64,000 nucleotides of DNA, taken from the NCBI GenBank assembly GCA_936440205.1, contig OW387139.1, positions 28,298,378-28,362,377 of the forward strand, given 5' to 3'. Position numbers and translations under genes: made by a program. This DNA comes from Lepidonotus clava. Taxonomy: Eukaryota; Annelida; Polychaeta; Phyllodocida; Polynoidae. Below are positions 39,156-52,888 of the stretch, piece after piece; position 1 is the stretch's first letter; every line of letters begins with the position of its first letter. The notes below the pieces were generated by a model. That model made no database searches. It was not told the DNA's origin and saw nothing but the letters and a program-made list of their open reading frames with translations.

Positions 39156-42100
39156 ACTCAGTCTTTACCGTCAAGAACACTTTGCATAGCTTTTAATAAT
39201 CATATAGAAATAACTATTTAGTAGGAACCGGTGACGAGCTAGTTAAATCCTTAGCTCTTGTGATGTTATTTACATGTCTTTTGTTTTTACTTCTAACGCC
39301 GGAGAAAACATTTTTATTAAATATCAATTGTTGGTGTATTGATTATACATTTAGATAAGGAGCCTACATCTGCAGAAGCCTCGTCAATTCGTTTGGTTAA
39401 GATTACCGTAGTATTGTGTTGTAAGGGAGAAATTGACTTTTTACAAACATTTACACCCAACATTATTGTATGTATGAAGAAATTCCGTCCAAGGTTTCTG
39501 TAATTCGACTTTAATAATCAGAAACTTATCTAAATTGGAAATATGAGACTGTGATATCCATTTTATTTACAAACTTCAAACGTACTTTTTAATAATGCCT
39601 ATGATGATAGTTATATATACATAAATCTTGTAGATACACTGTTTTAGGGTTGCAATCCTTCACAATGAGTATCTGTGATATGTAAAAACAATAAGAGGCA
39701 GCACTAACGCTAGTGAGAATTGCCCAAAGCAATAGCCGGATTAATCATCTTTTGGTTTTTACAATTACCATAATGTCTACACAATTGTAGATTCGATGTT
39801 AAATACGGGTTGGTCGTATATATTTTATCGGTCACTCTTTGAGATACTTTGAGTATCACCGCTACGAGGAGTGATGTTGTTTTAAGTCGTGAATACCCAT
39901 GTCTACAGGTCGTGACGGCACAGGGGATTATTTATGGTAATTGACGTGCTGTAATAAACATACATTTATAGACATGTTTACTTCTAGGATTTCCCAAAGT
40001 GTAGAATCCTTTCGATGAGACCTGTTACTTCCGGAAAGTGCTCAATTTCTACCGGGAAACAAGTAAAATATTTGTTGTCAGATATAGTTGCCATATGAAA
40101 TGTAAGCTGTACAACCAACTCTTTCCCTCAATTTCCTCCTAATTATAGGTATTGTTATTAAACTGATTAGCCATGTCTTACCACTTAGCGTGGTGATCGC
40201 GTGGATTTCCTTCGTAATACATGTATGAATATGAATGTCCTTTTGCAATGCAAAAGTACCATGCCAATCTAATTTTGAGATAATTTAGTGTTTGTATGTT
40301 ACCTGACGTTATAAGAAAGCTCTTATATGCAACAAACTTAAAGTAATAGACCACCTCACTTTTAGGACAAGTCTGTACTTCCTTGAAGGAAGTTGGATGA
40401 AAGACTATTTTACAAATATCATACAGTACCTGTAGATATGTAAATGTATACTGTTCCCCGTTCTGCTATCCTAATGATTGTACATAGGTTATCGGTGTGT
40501 GAAAAGGTGAGCATGAAAGGCCAGAGTGGGTAAACCTGACCCGAATCATGTCCCAAGGATATGTCGAGTCTCATTTTTAGGTGTTCTGTGAACAAAGATC
40601 TCTGCACATATATGTCTCATCAACAGTTGACCAAATGCAATTCAAAATTCAAAATTATTCAAAAGTTTAAATCAATCTGCCTCCTCTGCAATATATATCT
40701 TTGAAATTCAATACGATATGAGGATCGCTTGTTTTTTTTTTTGATAGGGAATGAGTACAAACGTCGTGGTTGTTTGATAATTAGGCATTGTTTCAAATAG
40801 ACATCTAACATGTGAAATAGAACAAGGATAACCGAATTCAAATTGTACATTGTGAGATTAAATGTTTCCCTACATTTCCTGTATATTAGTCTGTATATTA
40901 GATAAAGTAAATTGTCCTAGGCTCGTCTTGTGCCAACTCAAGCTAAACTGTAGCACCCATGTGATATATTATTTCCCAAGAGGCATATGATTCTATGTAC
41001 TTACTAAAATCCCTGACTTGTACACAGGTAAGCCAACCCCGCCAGTCTGCTTGTTTCTTGTTACCCCCACGGGCTTGCCGCAGGTAGCTGTGATCAGATA
41101 TAAGCCGCGTATACCTTCCTCCTGTGACGCGATATTTTTTGTGTACCCATACATATGACATATATATCTATTAGGATTAAATAAATGCCACATATATAAC
41201 AACTCCGTGTTACCGTTTTCGTCCCATGTAAGTTGTTTTACCAGTTTCCTTACTATCGATTATACCATTTACACTCGCTGTGTAGCTTTAAAATTGTGTT
41301 TTTTCTTTTTGTTATCATAACCGTCAGTGTATTTAAAATTTCGAATATAGATGCATTTATATGAAACAGAATGGTACAAAATAGAGTGTGTTCCTTAATA
41401 CTTTTACTGACACACCTGCAAAAGTTTTGAATGCAAAGCATCATGGTTCATTCGACCGGGAACATCTACATATTGATTGGTAGCATCGATCTACTAAGTA
41501 CTTTTACTTTCTAGGGTCGGGGTATCTAGGCTAGGCTTACAGTAAACCGATGCAATTATAACTTACACTGTTGCCGTCTGAGGGGATAGGTCCTTTCCTT
41601 TAGCATAATTCCTGCTGTATTAGGGAGGTTCAGCAACCCCAACGCAGCACCTATCGCAAACGTAACGTATCTCTTATCTTAGCTATTATCAAATAATTAC
41701 AAAATGTTTTATCGTGGATGTATTATCATTGACTAGTTATTATAAAATATAAATTCAAATTTCAGAAACTAATTAGATTTACTTCAACAAAAAAGCCTGA
41801 AAGTTTAGAGATACGTTGACGTATCTAGATGCATGCATGCGTCGGTGTTGCTTAACCTCCCTATTAAAAGACTTACTTTCATCTGTCGTAATGAAATCTT
41901 GCTACTGCATGTAGATAACAAAGGGAATCTTTTAAAGAGACAAAACTCGTGACATTTTTGGAAATCGAAACGAGTTAGTCTACTTAGATTCTTAATTTTA
42001 TAGTGGTAGGTTTATTTAGACAAATTTAGTTTCATTCAATATTGCACTTCCGTTTTAGAGAATAAAGTACATGGGCCCGAAAACAAGTAGGCCATTCTAG

Positions 42101-42755
42101 ATATATGTAAAGAGTAACTGCGGATGGAATCACACCCACACAACTAGCAACGTATTTACAAATTGTGAATTTTATTTCATGTAGTTGTATTCTATACATC
42201 AAAGAAAGTCGACTTGTTTAAAGCGTGTCGTAGCGATTGGCACTTTAATAGACATTTGCTTTCTTTCAATAAGAAAACCTCTTTCTATTTAGGGTAAACA
42301 TGCCTATAATTAGAGGGAACAGAGGACCCCAATTTATCTAATTATACTAGACGCATTAACGAACCTTTAAGAACAACGCCTTTCTATTAATTACTGTTTA
42401 ATCTTTTCACGCATTTACAACACTCGACGTATACATGTACATACAAACTGTACACGACTGTTTTCATTCATAAGTCTATACCAACGAGAATAAGTTACTT
42501 TTTATAAATGAAATATGATCCATGCTTTGTGCTTCATATGCCCTATTACATCCTCATAGGCACTCATTTATTCTATAAAAGTAACGTGCAATATGTAGAA
42601 CTAGTAGGGTGACCTATACAATACCGTTATGTACACAAACCCCATGAGTGCCCTGCACAACAAATATCCACATTATCTATTTAAAAGGGTATGCGCGCAG
42701 CTCGGGGAACCGGCCGACTAACCTATACATAATGAGAGGCGGTGCTATACAATGT
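39156..42755. other. Intergenic region between convergent SAXO and GALNT 3' ends
   Basis: AT-rich sequence without recognisable genes, apart from the MITE at 41,619-41,864. On the minus strand an AATAAA (tttatt, about 42,567) lies some 190 bases after the GALNT stop. Confidence 0.5.
41619..41864. mobile_element. MITE, about 245 bp, with long imperfect inverted ends
   Basis: The left end attagggaggttcagcaacc and the inverted right end (aatagggaggttaagcaaca) stay similar for about 60 bases, through gacgc, acgta and gtatctct. The short unpaired centre is AT-rich. The long arms make almost the whole element a hairpin. Confidence 0.65.
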
Positions 42756-45700
42756 TTATAGATATTCAGAGAACGTCCATTGCTGTGGTAGGTAATTGTC
42801 CTTGCATTCCGCCAGCTGAATGCTGCGCTGGTCGGCCATAACCTCCAGACACAGCCCCGACTTTTTATCTTTGACGTGTCCATTCTGTGAAAAAAGAAGA
42901 GTTTAATTAGAAAATATAACTGAAATTAATAACCACAAGGAAGTAATGATAACCGTACAACAAAGATCAAATGAAAAAACCACTCTGTTGTGTTCATGTG
43001 TACTGCGAGTCTAAAGAGGAGAGGATTGCGTCGAATATAAGAAATGGAAAGGTCGTTTGTCATGCTAAAAATTATTCTAAGCTCATCTCCCATGTCGAAT
43101 TTAAGAAAAAAACGTTGTCCCCATTCACTATCTTTGAAATCCATGCATCATTACATTAAGCCCCATGTCGCGTGTCGAATAACAATCTCATCATAACAAC
43201 GGGCGCTACCATGACAACATATCCCAAAGGGAAGGCGAGTGTGAGTAGTATACTGTGACGCAAAGTGTCAATTGCACCAGGCGTGAACACAACGAAGAGA
43301 TGTTCAATGCAGCTGTACCAGACTGTTTGTTGTAATAATTATATTATCCGTAATGTGTTACTCATTTGGCCAAATTCAAGAATATGCCTTTATCACCGAT
43401 GCCTATCCAATGTCTCACCTTAACGTGTGTCCACTTCAAGACGTCCGGGTAGGAACACTGGATGGGTCGGACGTTTTGGACGTCCGGGGCGCTAAGGCAC
43501 TCCTCGTAGTCCTCCAGTGTGTCATTTTCAGTCAGGCGAAAAAGCTGTTATAAAAATACTTATGAGCCATTTATGATAAACCATGCATTCTCAGTGTAAT
43601 GTTATCAAAATATTTTAGAATGTATGCCCTATAGGATTCAATACTTGAACAGTATAATTCTCATTGGCGTGATTTCTTATTTTTACTGAATTCAATGCAC
43701 TTGCAGGTTGATGCACATGTTTTACACATTTAAACATGTGGGATTTAATTTAATGGTCAATTTCCTGTTTACAGGCTATAGAGTGATGATTGAAGATGTT
43801 TTGAATGTAAATGCATCCAATACCCTGTACAATAAAATATCAAGTTATATCTGAAAGCTCATTGGGTGACGAGACATAATTAAGGTATACTTCTTAAAAT
43901 GAAATGTTCACAATATATTTTATGCATCATTTGCACACCAGCTATGGGTACTTGCCGTTATGTTTCTTTAAACTTTAGTTCTCTCAACTTTAAACCTACC
44001 TGATTTCCCCCTAAACCGTGGCAATAACCAACTCCAGCATTCAGTCCATTTCCCTTTGCATCCAGACAACTCTTTGTCCAAGAGTTCACTAACTGGAATT
44101 AAAGAACTCTTATTTTTATGTTGTAATGATTACATAATATACCAAAATTGTTTCCCCCGACCTGTTTCTTTAACCGGCGACGTTTGGCAACTTCTAGGCT
44201 TAACGGCGCAATAACTGCTGAAATTGGCAAATTTGTCAAATGCTAGGCCTACTAATAATTTACCTTGACATTTTCAGGGATTAGGCCCTATAGCACAATT
44301 AGCTCAATTAGCAGCCTGTTATGTTTATTGTTGTGGATAAATATTGCTGCCATTGTCAGATGTCACCACAGACTAGTATTGACATTATATGGAGGTCTTG
44401 TTTCCATCAATTTTGACCGGAATTTATAATATGGAACCACTCAACACATAAGGTCAATGGACAAAATAGGCTTGTGCTTAATGATGTATTTGGATAGGAG
44501 AATAATGGTTTATTTCTTCTAGATTTGATAGAAAAATCTACACAGAAACCAATCTAATGGCCAACAGGATGGGCCTTGCTTTGACAGAGTAATTTCTAAC
44601 CAAGTACATTAATGATTGTATGAAAATTGAATCCCTATAAACATAATGTCGTCCACTAGTTTGGGATCTGGGTTTGATAGAGTTCACTTTCTAACATTAT
44701 CATATAACTTTGTCAGTCGATCTTCCTTACCTCTCCCTTCGCTCGAAGTTTAAATCCAGGAATGAACAATTCAGGGTATACATTTTTCAAGTACCAGGAA
44801 AAAGAATGGCATTTTAAATTCTTCTTGATTTCTAATCTGTCCGTTACGTTTCCGGCGCTAATGTTCCTCAGCTGCGGATTGACTACAAAGAAGGCCTCCA
44901 GGTAGTCGTCCAACCAAACCGTGGCGACCCGCAGCGAGTTTCTCAGGAACATACTGATGTTGTCGCTGCCGGGGAAGGAGTAGGGCTGCTTAGCCCGGAA
45001 CACGTGGCCTACGTGAGAACAGGGCACGATCTCCACGCTCCCACCGCATAGCCACACCTTGGGGCAGAAAGATAGGATTTTTAGATTTTTTTTGCAGGAT
45101 AGAACATTATAAAACTTTGTTCTAGATCGTATTGCCAACTGATTTCTTTCGGCAAAAATATAATAAATTGAATCTGTCTACATCGAGGCTATTTATAAAT
45201 GGAGTTTTCAGGCAGTTTGTACCAACTATAACAATTCAGTACTAAATTTCCTGAGCGGTTATGATGAGACAAGTGAGTATGTATAATTTCATGGAGATAA
45301 TGTTTCCATATTGAAGACAAGAATCAATCATTAGGGGATATGTAAATCTTTCTTAAATTTCATAATAGACTTTGAATTCTTCGATTCGCAAATGAGTTTT
45401 CCAAGTAGGGAGGATTATGGTATTAGAAGGGCTTGGACAGCCAAACTGGAAAGAACGATAAGTATTCCCACCTTGAATGATAATTCAATGTTTTCTCCTC
45501 CCCATATCTGGAGTCCAGGGTCGTAGGTACCCAGCTCATAGAAATAGTCCTTCCTTATAGAAAACAAGCCCCCTGCCATGGTAGGAGATCTGTAGAATAC
45601 AATCGAATATACATCTTAAAAGATATCTGGAAGTACATAATCACATTTCTAGGAATCAAAGCACAAAGAATATACTGTAAGCACTGAAGTCTTGTTATGG

Positions 45701-48700
45701 CCCATTCGATACTATGTTAAAAGATGTAGGGTTGAAACCCTGTTTCATCAGGTTTTCTAAATGCTACATTGGCGAAATATTGGTAAGAGCATACCTGTAG
45801 TGCCAATAGAGACTCCCATGGCACTTGATGTAGGCCTATGTACGTTCCAGATAATACGCCTAACATACATGATTGTATGTAAATGATACTTCGACAATTC
45901 AGTTACTCTATAACAAGCTCGGCAATATAATATTGTTGTCTCTCGTTTTGGTTTGAAAAATCCATTATCATTAATTGTGCCGTGATTTAAACACCTATAA
46001 CTATACCTTATGGCGTCTGTGGGACCGGCTAGTCGCTTCCTCTCGTGCCCAGGAACTCCAACCCACCGGAACATGAGTCCGGTCCAGGTGAAGCCACCCC
46101 GTATTCCAGCGTCGGCTGCAGTGTACCTTATTAGTGAGGATAATTAGTCAGATATTCATGTGTCCGAAGGAGGAAGGGAACTAAGACCCGTATTATTCTA
46201 TGATGTTAGAGATTAGTAATTGTGCTTTCCCATTTACTTATATATTTTGGTTTGTCATTAATCGCACTAGTCTTTTTATTCTTATTTTGAAGAGTTTGTA
46301 AACATGCAGAAAACACGGTTGCTGGATTAAATGGAACATATCACTGTCATTTATGACCGACTTGGAAAACTGTAATGTTATGGGGTGAATTTGAATACCA
46401 CCAACATGTCAATGCAATAGCTGCATGCGGTCGTTTTGAGGATTTAACGGAATTAAATAATATATGAAACCACCTACTGGAATGTGCTGTCACTAATAGT
46501 GTCAATGACTGGGCAGGGCACGGCTTTAGGGTTGAGACGTATCCTGTCCAGAAGGCCCTCCAGCCACCCCACACTGCACTCAATGTGGGAGTCGAGGAAG
46601 GTGAGCACTGGAGCCTGCGCCACCTCCACGGCCGCCAGGCGCGCCCGGATCAACCCCTCCCGTTTACTCATCCGCAAGACCTTTACTTTGGGAAAGGCCC
46701 TAATGTAGTCATCGAGACGCTGTTTAAGGTGTTCTGTTAGTAAGAAGTATAACACATCTAAATGGAAATGACTTGTATTTGATGAGATATTGACGTAGTC
46801 AAAACATGAATATCAATTGATACGTATACCTGTATTCATATTGACGTAGTCAAAGCATGAATACCAATTGATACGTATACCTGTATTCATATTGACGTAG
46901 TCAAAACATGAATACCAATTGATACGTATACCTGTATTCATATTGACGTAGTCAAAACATGAATACCAATTGATACGTATACCTGTATTCATATTGACGT
47001 AGTCAAAGCATGAATACCAATTGATACGTATACCTGTATTCATATTGACGTAGTCAAAACATGAATACCAATTGATACGTATACCTGTATTCATATTGAC
47101 GTAGTCAAAGCATGAATACCAATTGATACGTATACCTGTATTCATATTGACGTAGTCAAAGCATGAATACCAATTGATACGTATACCTGTATTCATATTG
47201 ACGTAGTCAAAACATGAATACCAATTGATACGTATACCTGTATTCATATTGACGTAGTCAAAGCATGAATACCAATTGATACGTATACCTGTATTCATAT
47301 TGACGTAGTCAAAGCATGAATACCAATTGATACGTATACCTGTATTCATATTGACGTAGTCAAAACATGAATACCAATTGATACGTATACCTGTATTCAT
47401 ATTGACGTAGTCAAAACATGAATACCAATTGATACGTATACCTGTATTCATATTGAAGTAATCAAAACATGAATACCAATTGATACGTATACCTGCATTC
47501 ATACTATAGGCTAGTAAGGATACAATATCATCAGTACGTGGTAATTGATACCTAAATCCACTGTTGTAGAGAAGTTGTTCCCCACACCAACTCTTTTTTA
47601 TTCAACAACTATCATGATAACAGCGTGCGTAAAAAATAGTGGAATACATGAATGTAGGTCTATACAGGGCGTATATAAGACTATGTCCTAAATAAAGAAA
47701 GAACTGGAAATATGGCAGGCAGTAAAACATAAACACATATGGAAAAAGTAGATGTCACATTACTGAAAGTTCTGACCACGTCAAACACATGAATACAAAA
47801 TGAATCTACATAGGTGCACAACTATGTGAAAACTAATAATGTTAACTCATCCATAATTATGATAACATTACTCAGTCTTTACCACAACACTAGTTTTAAC
47901 AATATTAACACGTGTCAAACGTGTGAGTACTTGTGTCCTGTATAGAGTCTACTGTCAATTAACTGGTTTAATTGTCAATCCCTTACCTTTGGTACTGAAG
48001 TCATCGACGAGGATGACCTCCTCGACCAGTTCTGGCGGTGACCGGTTGAGCACGCTGTGCAGGGACCTCATCAGCGTGGACCAGGCCTCGTCCGTGAAGC
48101 AGATGATGATCGAAGTAGTGGGTAGGTGCTGGTACGGGTACTTCTCGTCTTTACACCTGTAAGGGACATTAAAGGAAACTTGTTAAGAAAAACAGACGGA
48201 CAGATTGCACAAATACTTTTAAGAGAAAGCAGAAGAAACATCTGTTTCTGATATGAAGAAACTGTCTCTTTATTATACAAGTACTGTAACACTGTAAGGT
48301 CCTTGTATTGTTTGATTACCTATAAAATTATTATATTGTAAAGAGAAATTTCATACTATGCCCTTTATTAAATGGAAATATTCATGTCTGCATGAATTAC
48401 GAGGCAGGATATAATACTGCAACTTCTGTAACTATTGTTAAGATCAAAATGCCAATACTGGTATGCCAATTAGAAAAGCCTGGAACCGGACGAAAACCTA
48501 ATGTAAATTTGCATTCGACAAAGAAAGAAAATGAAATGGAAAAAAATCTGGCTTTGACTATCGGCCAACATGTCAATGAAATTAGTACATTAGCAAAATA
48601 TACCGACAGTACTTCTTGCAACAGAAATCTGCATTTCCCTGTATATGTGTATATATCCACAGGCTAAATCGAGGTGCATTGTGGGTAATATGTCTACACG

Positions 48701-51700
48701 TCCATATCCTCTCACAATCCTTTAGCATCTAAAATTACATTATTCATCTTATTGTCTGTTGTTGACAGAAGGTTATGAAAATGTAGCATTTAGAACTATT
48801 TTTATTACATAAGTGTATGTTCTTTATATTTCTCATGCTACTTTTGATATATTCTTTTTTTCATTAGAACTTGTCATTTAGCCAAAAACTTAAATATTCC
48901 TATTTGTTTTCCCCAGGTTTTGTCTACAAAATACTCCAAAATTAGCCTGCAGGTGCATGAAATACAGGAAAAATGGGTTCTGTGTCTACCTGAATTCAAA
49001 TGCAACTACTTCCATGTCATAAACAGAATAATAAACAGGTACAGTGATAAGTCATCAAGTGTATTGCCAGGCCGTTATGGCAAATGACATTTATTATTCC
49101 AGTATTATGTGGCATTTAATCGAACATGAATTTATCTTAATATTCAAAATGGTCAAAATGAATAAAATACAAATTGAAATTACAAATTAGAATGTTGTGA
49201 TAAAAACTAGTTTTTTTTTTGCATTTGAGGTAGGCCTACATAGTTTAGAAAAGACCATCTACATCCAAAATGAATTGTAAAAGAATTGAATGATGAAGGC
49301 TATTATGAAATGTATCAAGTGTGAAATATAAGATTAATTAACTGACTAAGGAACGAGCTAAGGACTAGACTAAAAGTAGTGCATACATATTGTATGTCCT
49401 ATTCTTGATTGGCTTTGAAAAAGACAATGGGATTACAGGGAAAGGAAACCGTGGGTGTAGCTATCCATTATGGCGCACAATAAACATTTTTCAGTGTTAT
49501 GAAACAGCTCTTCCGCCTACAAGTGCCCGAAGAAGGCTAATTTAAGCCCTGCTGTTTCAATGAGTGTTCACCCGTCACCCCCAGGTGAGGTAAATGGCTG
49601 AGTTGATGGTAATTTGAGACCTGCTGGTCACACGATTGTGTCCATTGTCACCGCCAGGTGTACGGGAGGAGGAAAATAACACCTGGTGCAGTTACCTGGC
49701 CGCCCAGTCTACAGCCCACCACCGCCGGCCAAGCAGCTCACAACCACTCGGCCTACTCAAAGCACCCACAGCTTCATTCATACATTGGACCGAAACTAAG
49801 TCTGATTCTTTTTTGTGTGGACACAGAAACATGAGAATGACTAGTTTGACTCCGTCGAAACTTTTACTAGTCTCACTAATTGCACTTCTCCTGGTAACAT
49901 CCGGAAAAGGTCTTCCAATGCATCGGGGAACAAGGTCGGGCATCCAATCATGGTCCGGTGTCCAGAGCAAGCTTGGCAGACTCTTGGAACAGAATGAACC
50001 AAGCCATCTCCGTCATGCAAGTAAGTTGTTTTTTCATTTCTTTAAAACCTAAGATTCATAGTTTTTTGTTCTATTACCAAGCAGAGCTATGTAATTTACA
50101 TGTATCACCTTTCTGTAATTTATTTTGGTACAGTTTCCTGTATCTAAAAAAAGGAAACGATAACCGGAAAACAGAATTCCTGAAATCTATCATAAATTTG
50201 TCTTAATGGAAAAATGGAGACGTAATCAAGTATGAACTAATAATGATCTAATAATTATGTAAAAACTGGGGGTTTTGCAAGGGTGTGTGGCCAGAGTGTT
50301 ATTCGTTGGTTGTTTATTTTGGATTAAAGTTTAACGCTAGCCGCATACATTTTGCTTCTAATGTGCTACCTCATCAGAGGCAGACATTTAGGAAAATTAA
50401 ACATCCCCCAGCTGTCAGGCTTCTTTGAAATAGCGATACAGAACAAGCCTTTTATATTGCAGAACATTTATTCACTTTGCTATTCATATAAATTATTGAT
50501 AAATGTAAGCACCTAAGGTATGGGACCTATCATTGCCTATTTACCTACTGCTGGGGCCATATCTTTGCAGCTGATTAGGCAAATCAGCAAATTTTGATTA
50601 GTTTCTCATTATTAGGTAAAAATTTACCCAATGTGGATGGACATTTTGATCTGTTTAATCTCTATGCGAGAGATAAGTAGTTTAATTGGATGACTGCTCC
50701 CTAAAAGTCATGCGGAAAAGAGATGTGGGGAAAAATAGAATTTTGTAGGTTACAGATTGTTTTAGAATAATATGCAGTGATTGTAAGCTACATGATAGTA
50801 GCAGTAAAAGGCCAGATCACGTTGTGCGATCGTGTCCCTTATGTGTGATACAAATCCCCCGGATGTAAAAGAATAAATGTGTAGTGGAGTGTTTTCATTC
50901 AGGAGGTCTCACGTCAGGTTTGGCACGTTTCATGGTTTTTCAAAAATCCTAATTCATAGGGGTTACAAATTAAAATCTGAATTGTATAGTGTATGAAGAC
51001 AGGTATTCATTCAACCTGAAGTTGAGACATAGGAATATGATATTACAATTTTCTTTCTGCAATTTCATATACTAAATCTGAAGGCTGATGATTACAAGCT
51101 GATGATTTTTTGTGATTGTGTACCTGCAATAATGGACAACATTGATTAGGTATAATATACATTGCATAGTCTCATGTCTAATGGGACTCAATGCTGGAAG
51201 CGATCCACCTTTCCCCATAGGGCTAATTATCAAAGGTCCACCATTAGCAAGGTATATTAATTAGCATAATGATGTAGCACATAATGAAGTGCACATGTAT
51301 ATGACCCCTCTAACGGTTCTATGGTCTCTCCCATGGAGCCGTCTAATGTTTCAAATTAGTGTGCGCGTGGCTAGTCAGATGAACAGGACACGTTGCACTA
51401 GGCTGAAGCAGTATAATACACGCCCTTTGTTTGTTCCCCAGATTAGATAGTACAATCACAAAACCGGTGACAAAAATCTGTATTGGTGGGTTCATTTCGT
51501 ATTCATGGTAATACAATTTCAAAGGGAAGACTCACAAGACACAGTGTTACATGCGTTTTGACCCTCGGCTACTCCAAGCTGATAATTCAGGCGAATTTGA
51601 TACCTGACAGAGCCATTTGCACTGTCTCTCCTACTGTGGTCCACAGTGGAATATGAACAAGTTTGTTCAACTGAATGTAGAATGGTATCCCTTGGTTAGA

Positions 51701-52857
51701 TGGGAGATAGTTCTATTCCTTGACAAACACTTTTTCTAAAATTTAATGTTGTAATGTGTACACATCAAACAAAAGGCTGTTTCTGTTTGATTCTATACTA
51801 CCCTTTACAGACTAGCCACAAAATGCGCTCATAATGAAGGTTCAATACAGCCATAAGGCGCATTCTGGGAGTCTGCCAAGGGTTAGAGACTCATTTGAAG
51901 AAATATGACTAGATTTGTCAAATATTGTAATAATACAGTCACAGACTAACCTTTGGTATAGTAGTTAGCCATCTCGCTTAAAACATTCTATTGGAATGTG
52001 CATTATATGGAACGTTAATGGAACATTTAAGATCAGGAAATTCACTCTAATTCTTCCCATTGGACTACTATAGAAACCTATATTTTTTTAATACTAAATA
52101 GGGTTCCATAGAAGTACACAATATTATCATAATGGACCAGGCACATCAGAAAACACCTTTAACCAAACAGCATAGAGTCGTTCTGTTGAAAGGTAGCTAC
52201 AGTTGAAAGGGATTCATTTTTTTTCATTATATTTCGAGGGCGTGATGGTAATTAGTGTCAACCTTGTTGACATAAAAGGATTCATCGAACACTGAGGTGT
52301 GATGCTCTGAATGCCCAAGGGTGTTAATGGTAGCTGTGCATTACCAATGTGCAAATGACACTGGCCCCCTTGCGAATATCAAATTATGATATTTCTATTG
52401 TCATTCAAAACAGGGGCATGCGTTCGCAATAACTGTGTTAAGATTTTTTTTTGGATGGTTTAACTCTTTAAGGCATATTTATTTCTTAAAGTAACTCACC
52501 TACACAATTAACACTGCTTTAGAGATGTTCACGAATGTTGTTAAATGTCGTCTTCTCTGCCAATAGATGTCAGCAGTGATACATAGAATTCATTAATCGT
52601 CTTGCTATAAACAATTGTGAAATTGAATCAACCAAACATTAATAATTCTTGCATAGGGTTGCATGTCACAATAATTATCTAGATATTTGTTTTTTGCCTA
52701 ATCATACTTAATAAGTTTGTACTACTTGCCCCCACAAAACAATGTAGATTTAGTGAAACTACTTAGAAGTGAAATATGTTTTGAAATCTTATATCAGTAG
52801 GCCTTTGTATCAAGTATTCCCCCCCCCCCAAAAAAAAAAAGAAAGAATAAATAAAAT

Positions 52858-52888
<31 letters not shown>

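Noticed and set aside
46813-47502. 229-aa open frame on the minus strand, a repeated 17-residue unit
   Set aside because: It is a direct translation of the 51-bp minisatellite in an intron. Frame openness follows from the unit length being a multiple of three.
48392-48667. Paired 91-aa and 87-aa frames on both strands in a GALNT intron
   Set aside because: Low-complexity composition with no domain or exon signals. Treated as intron.
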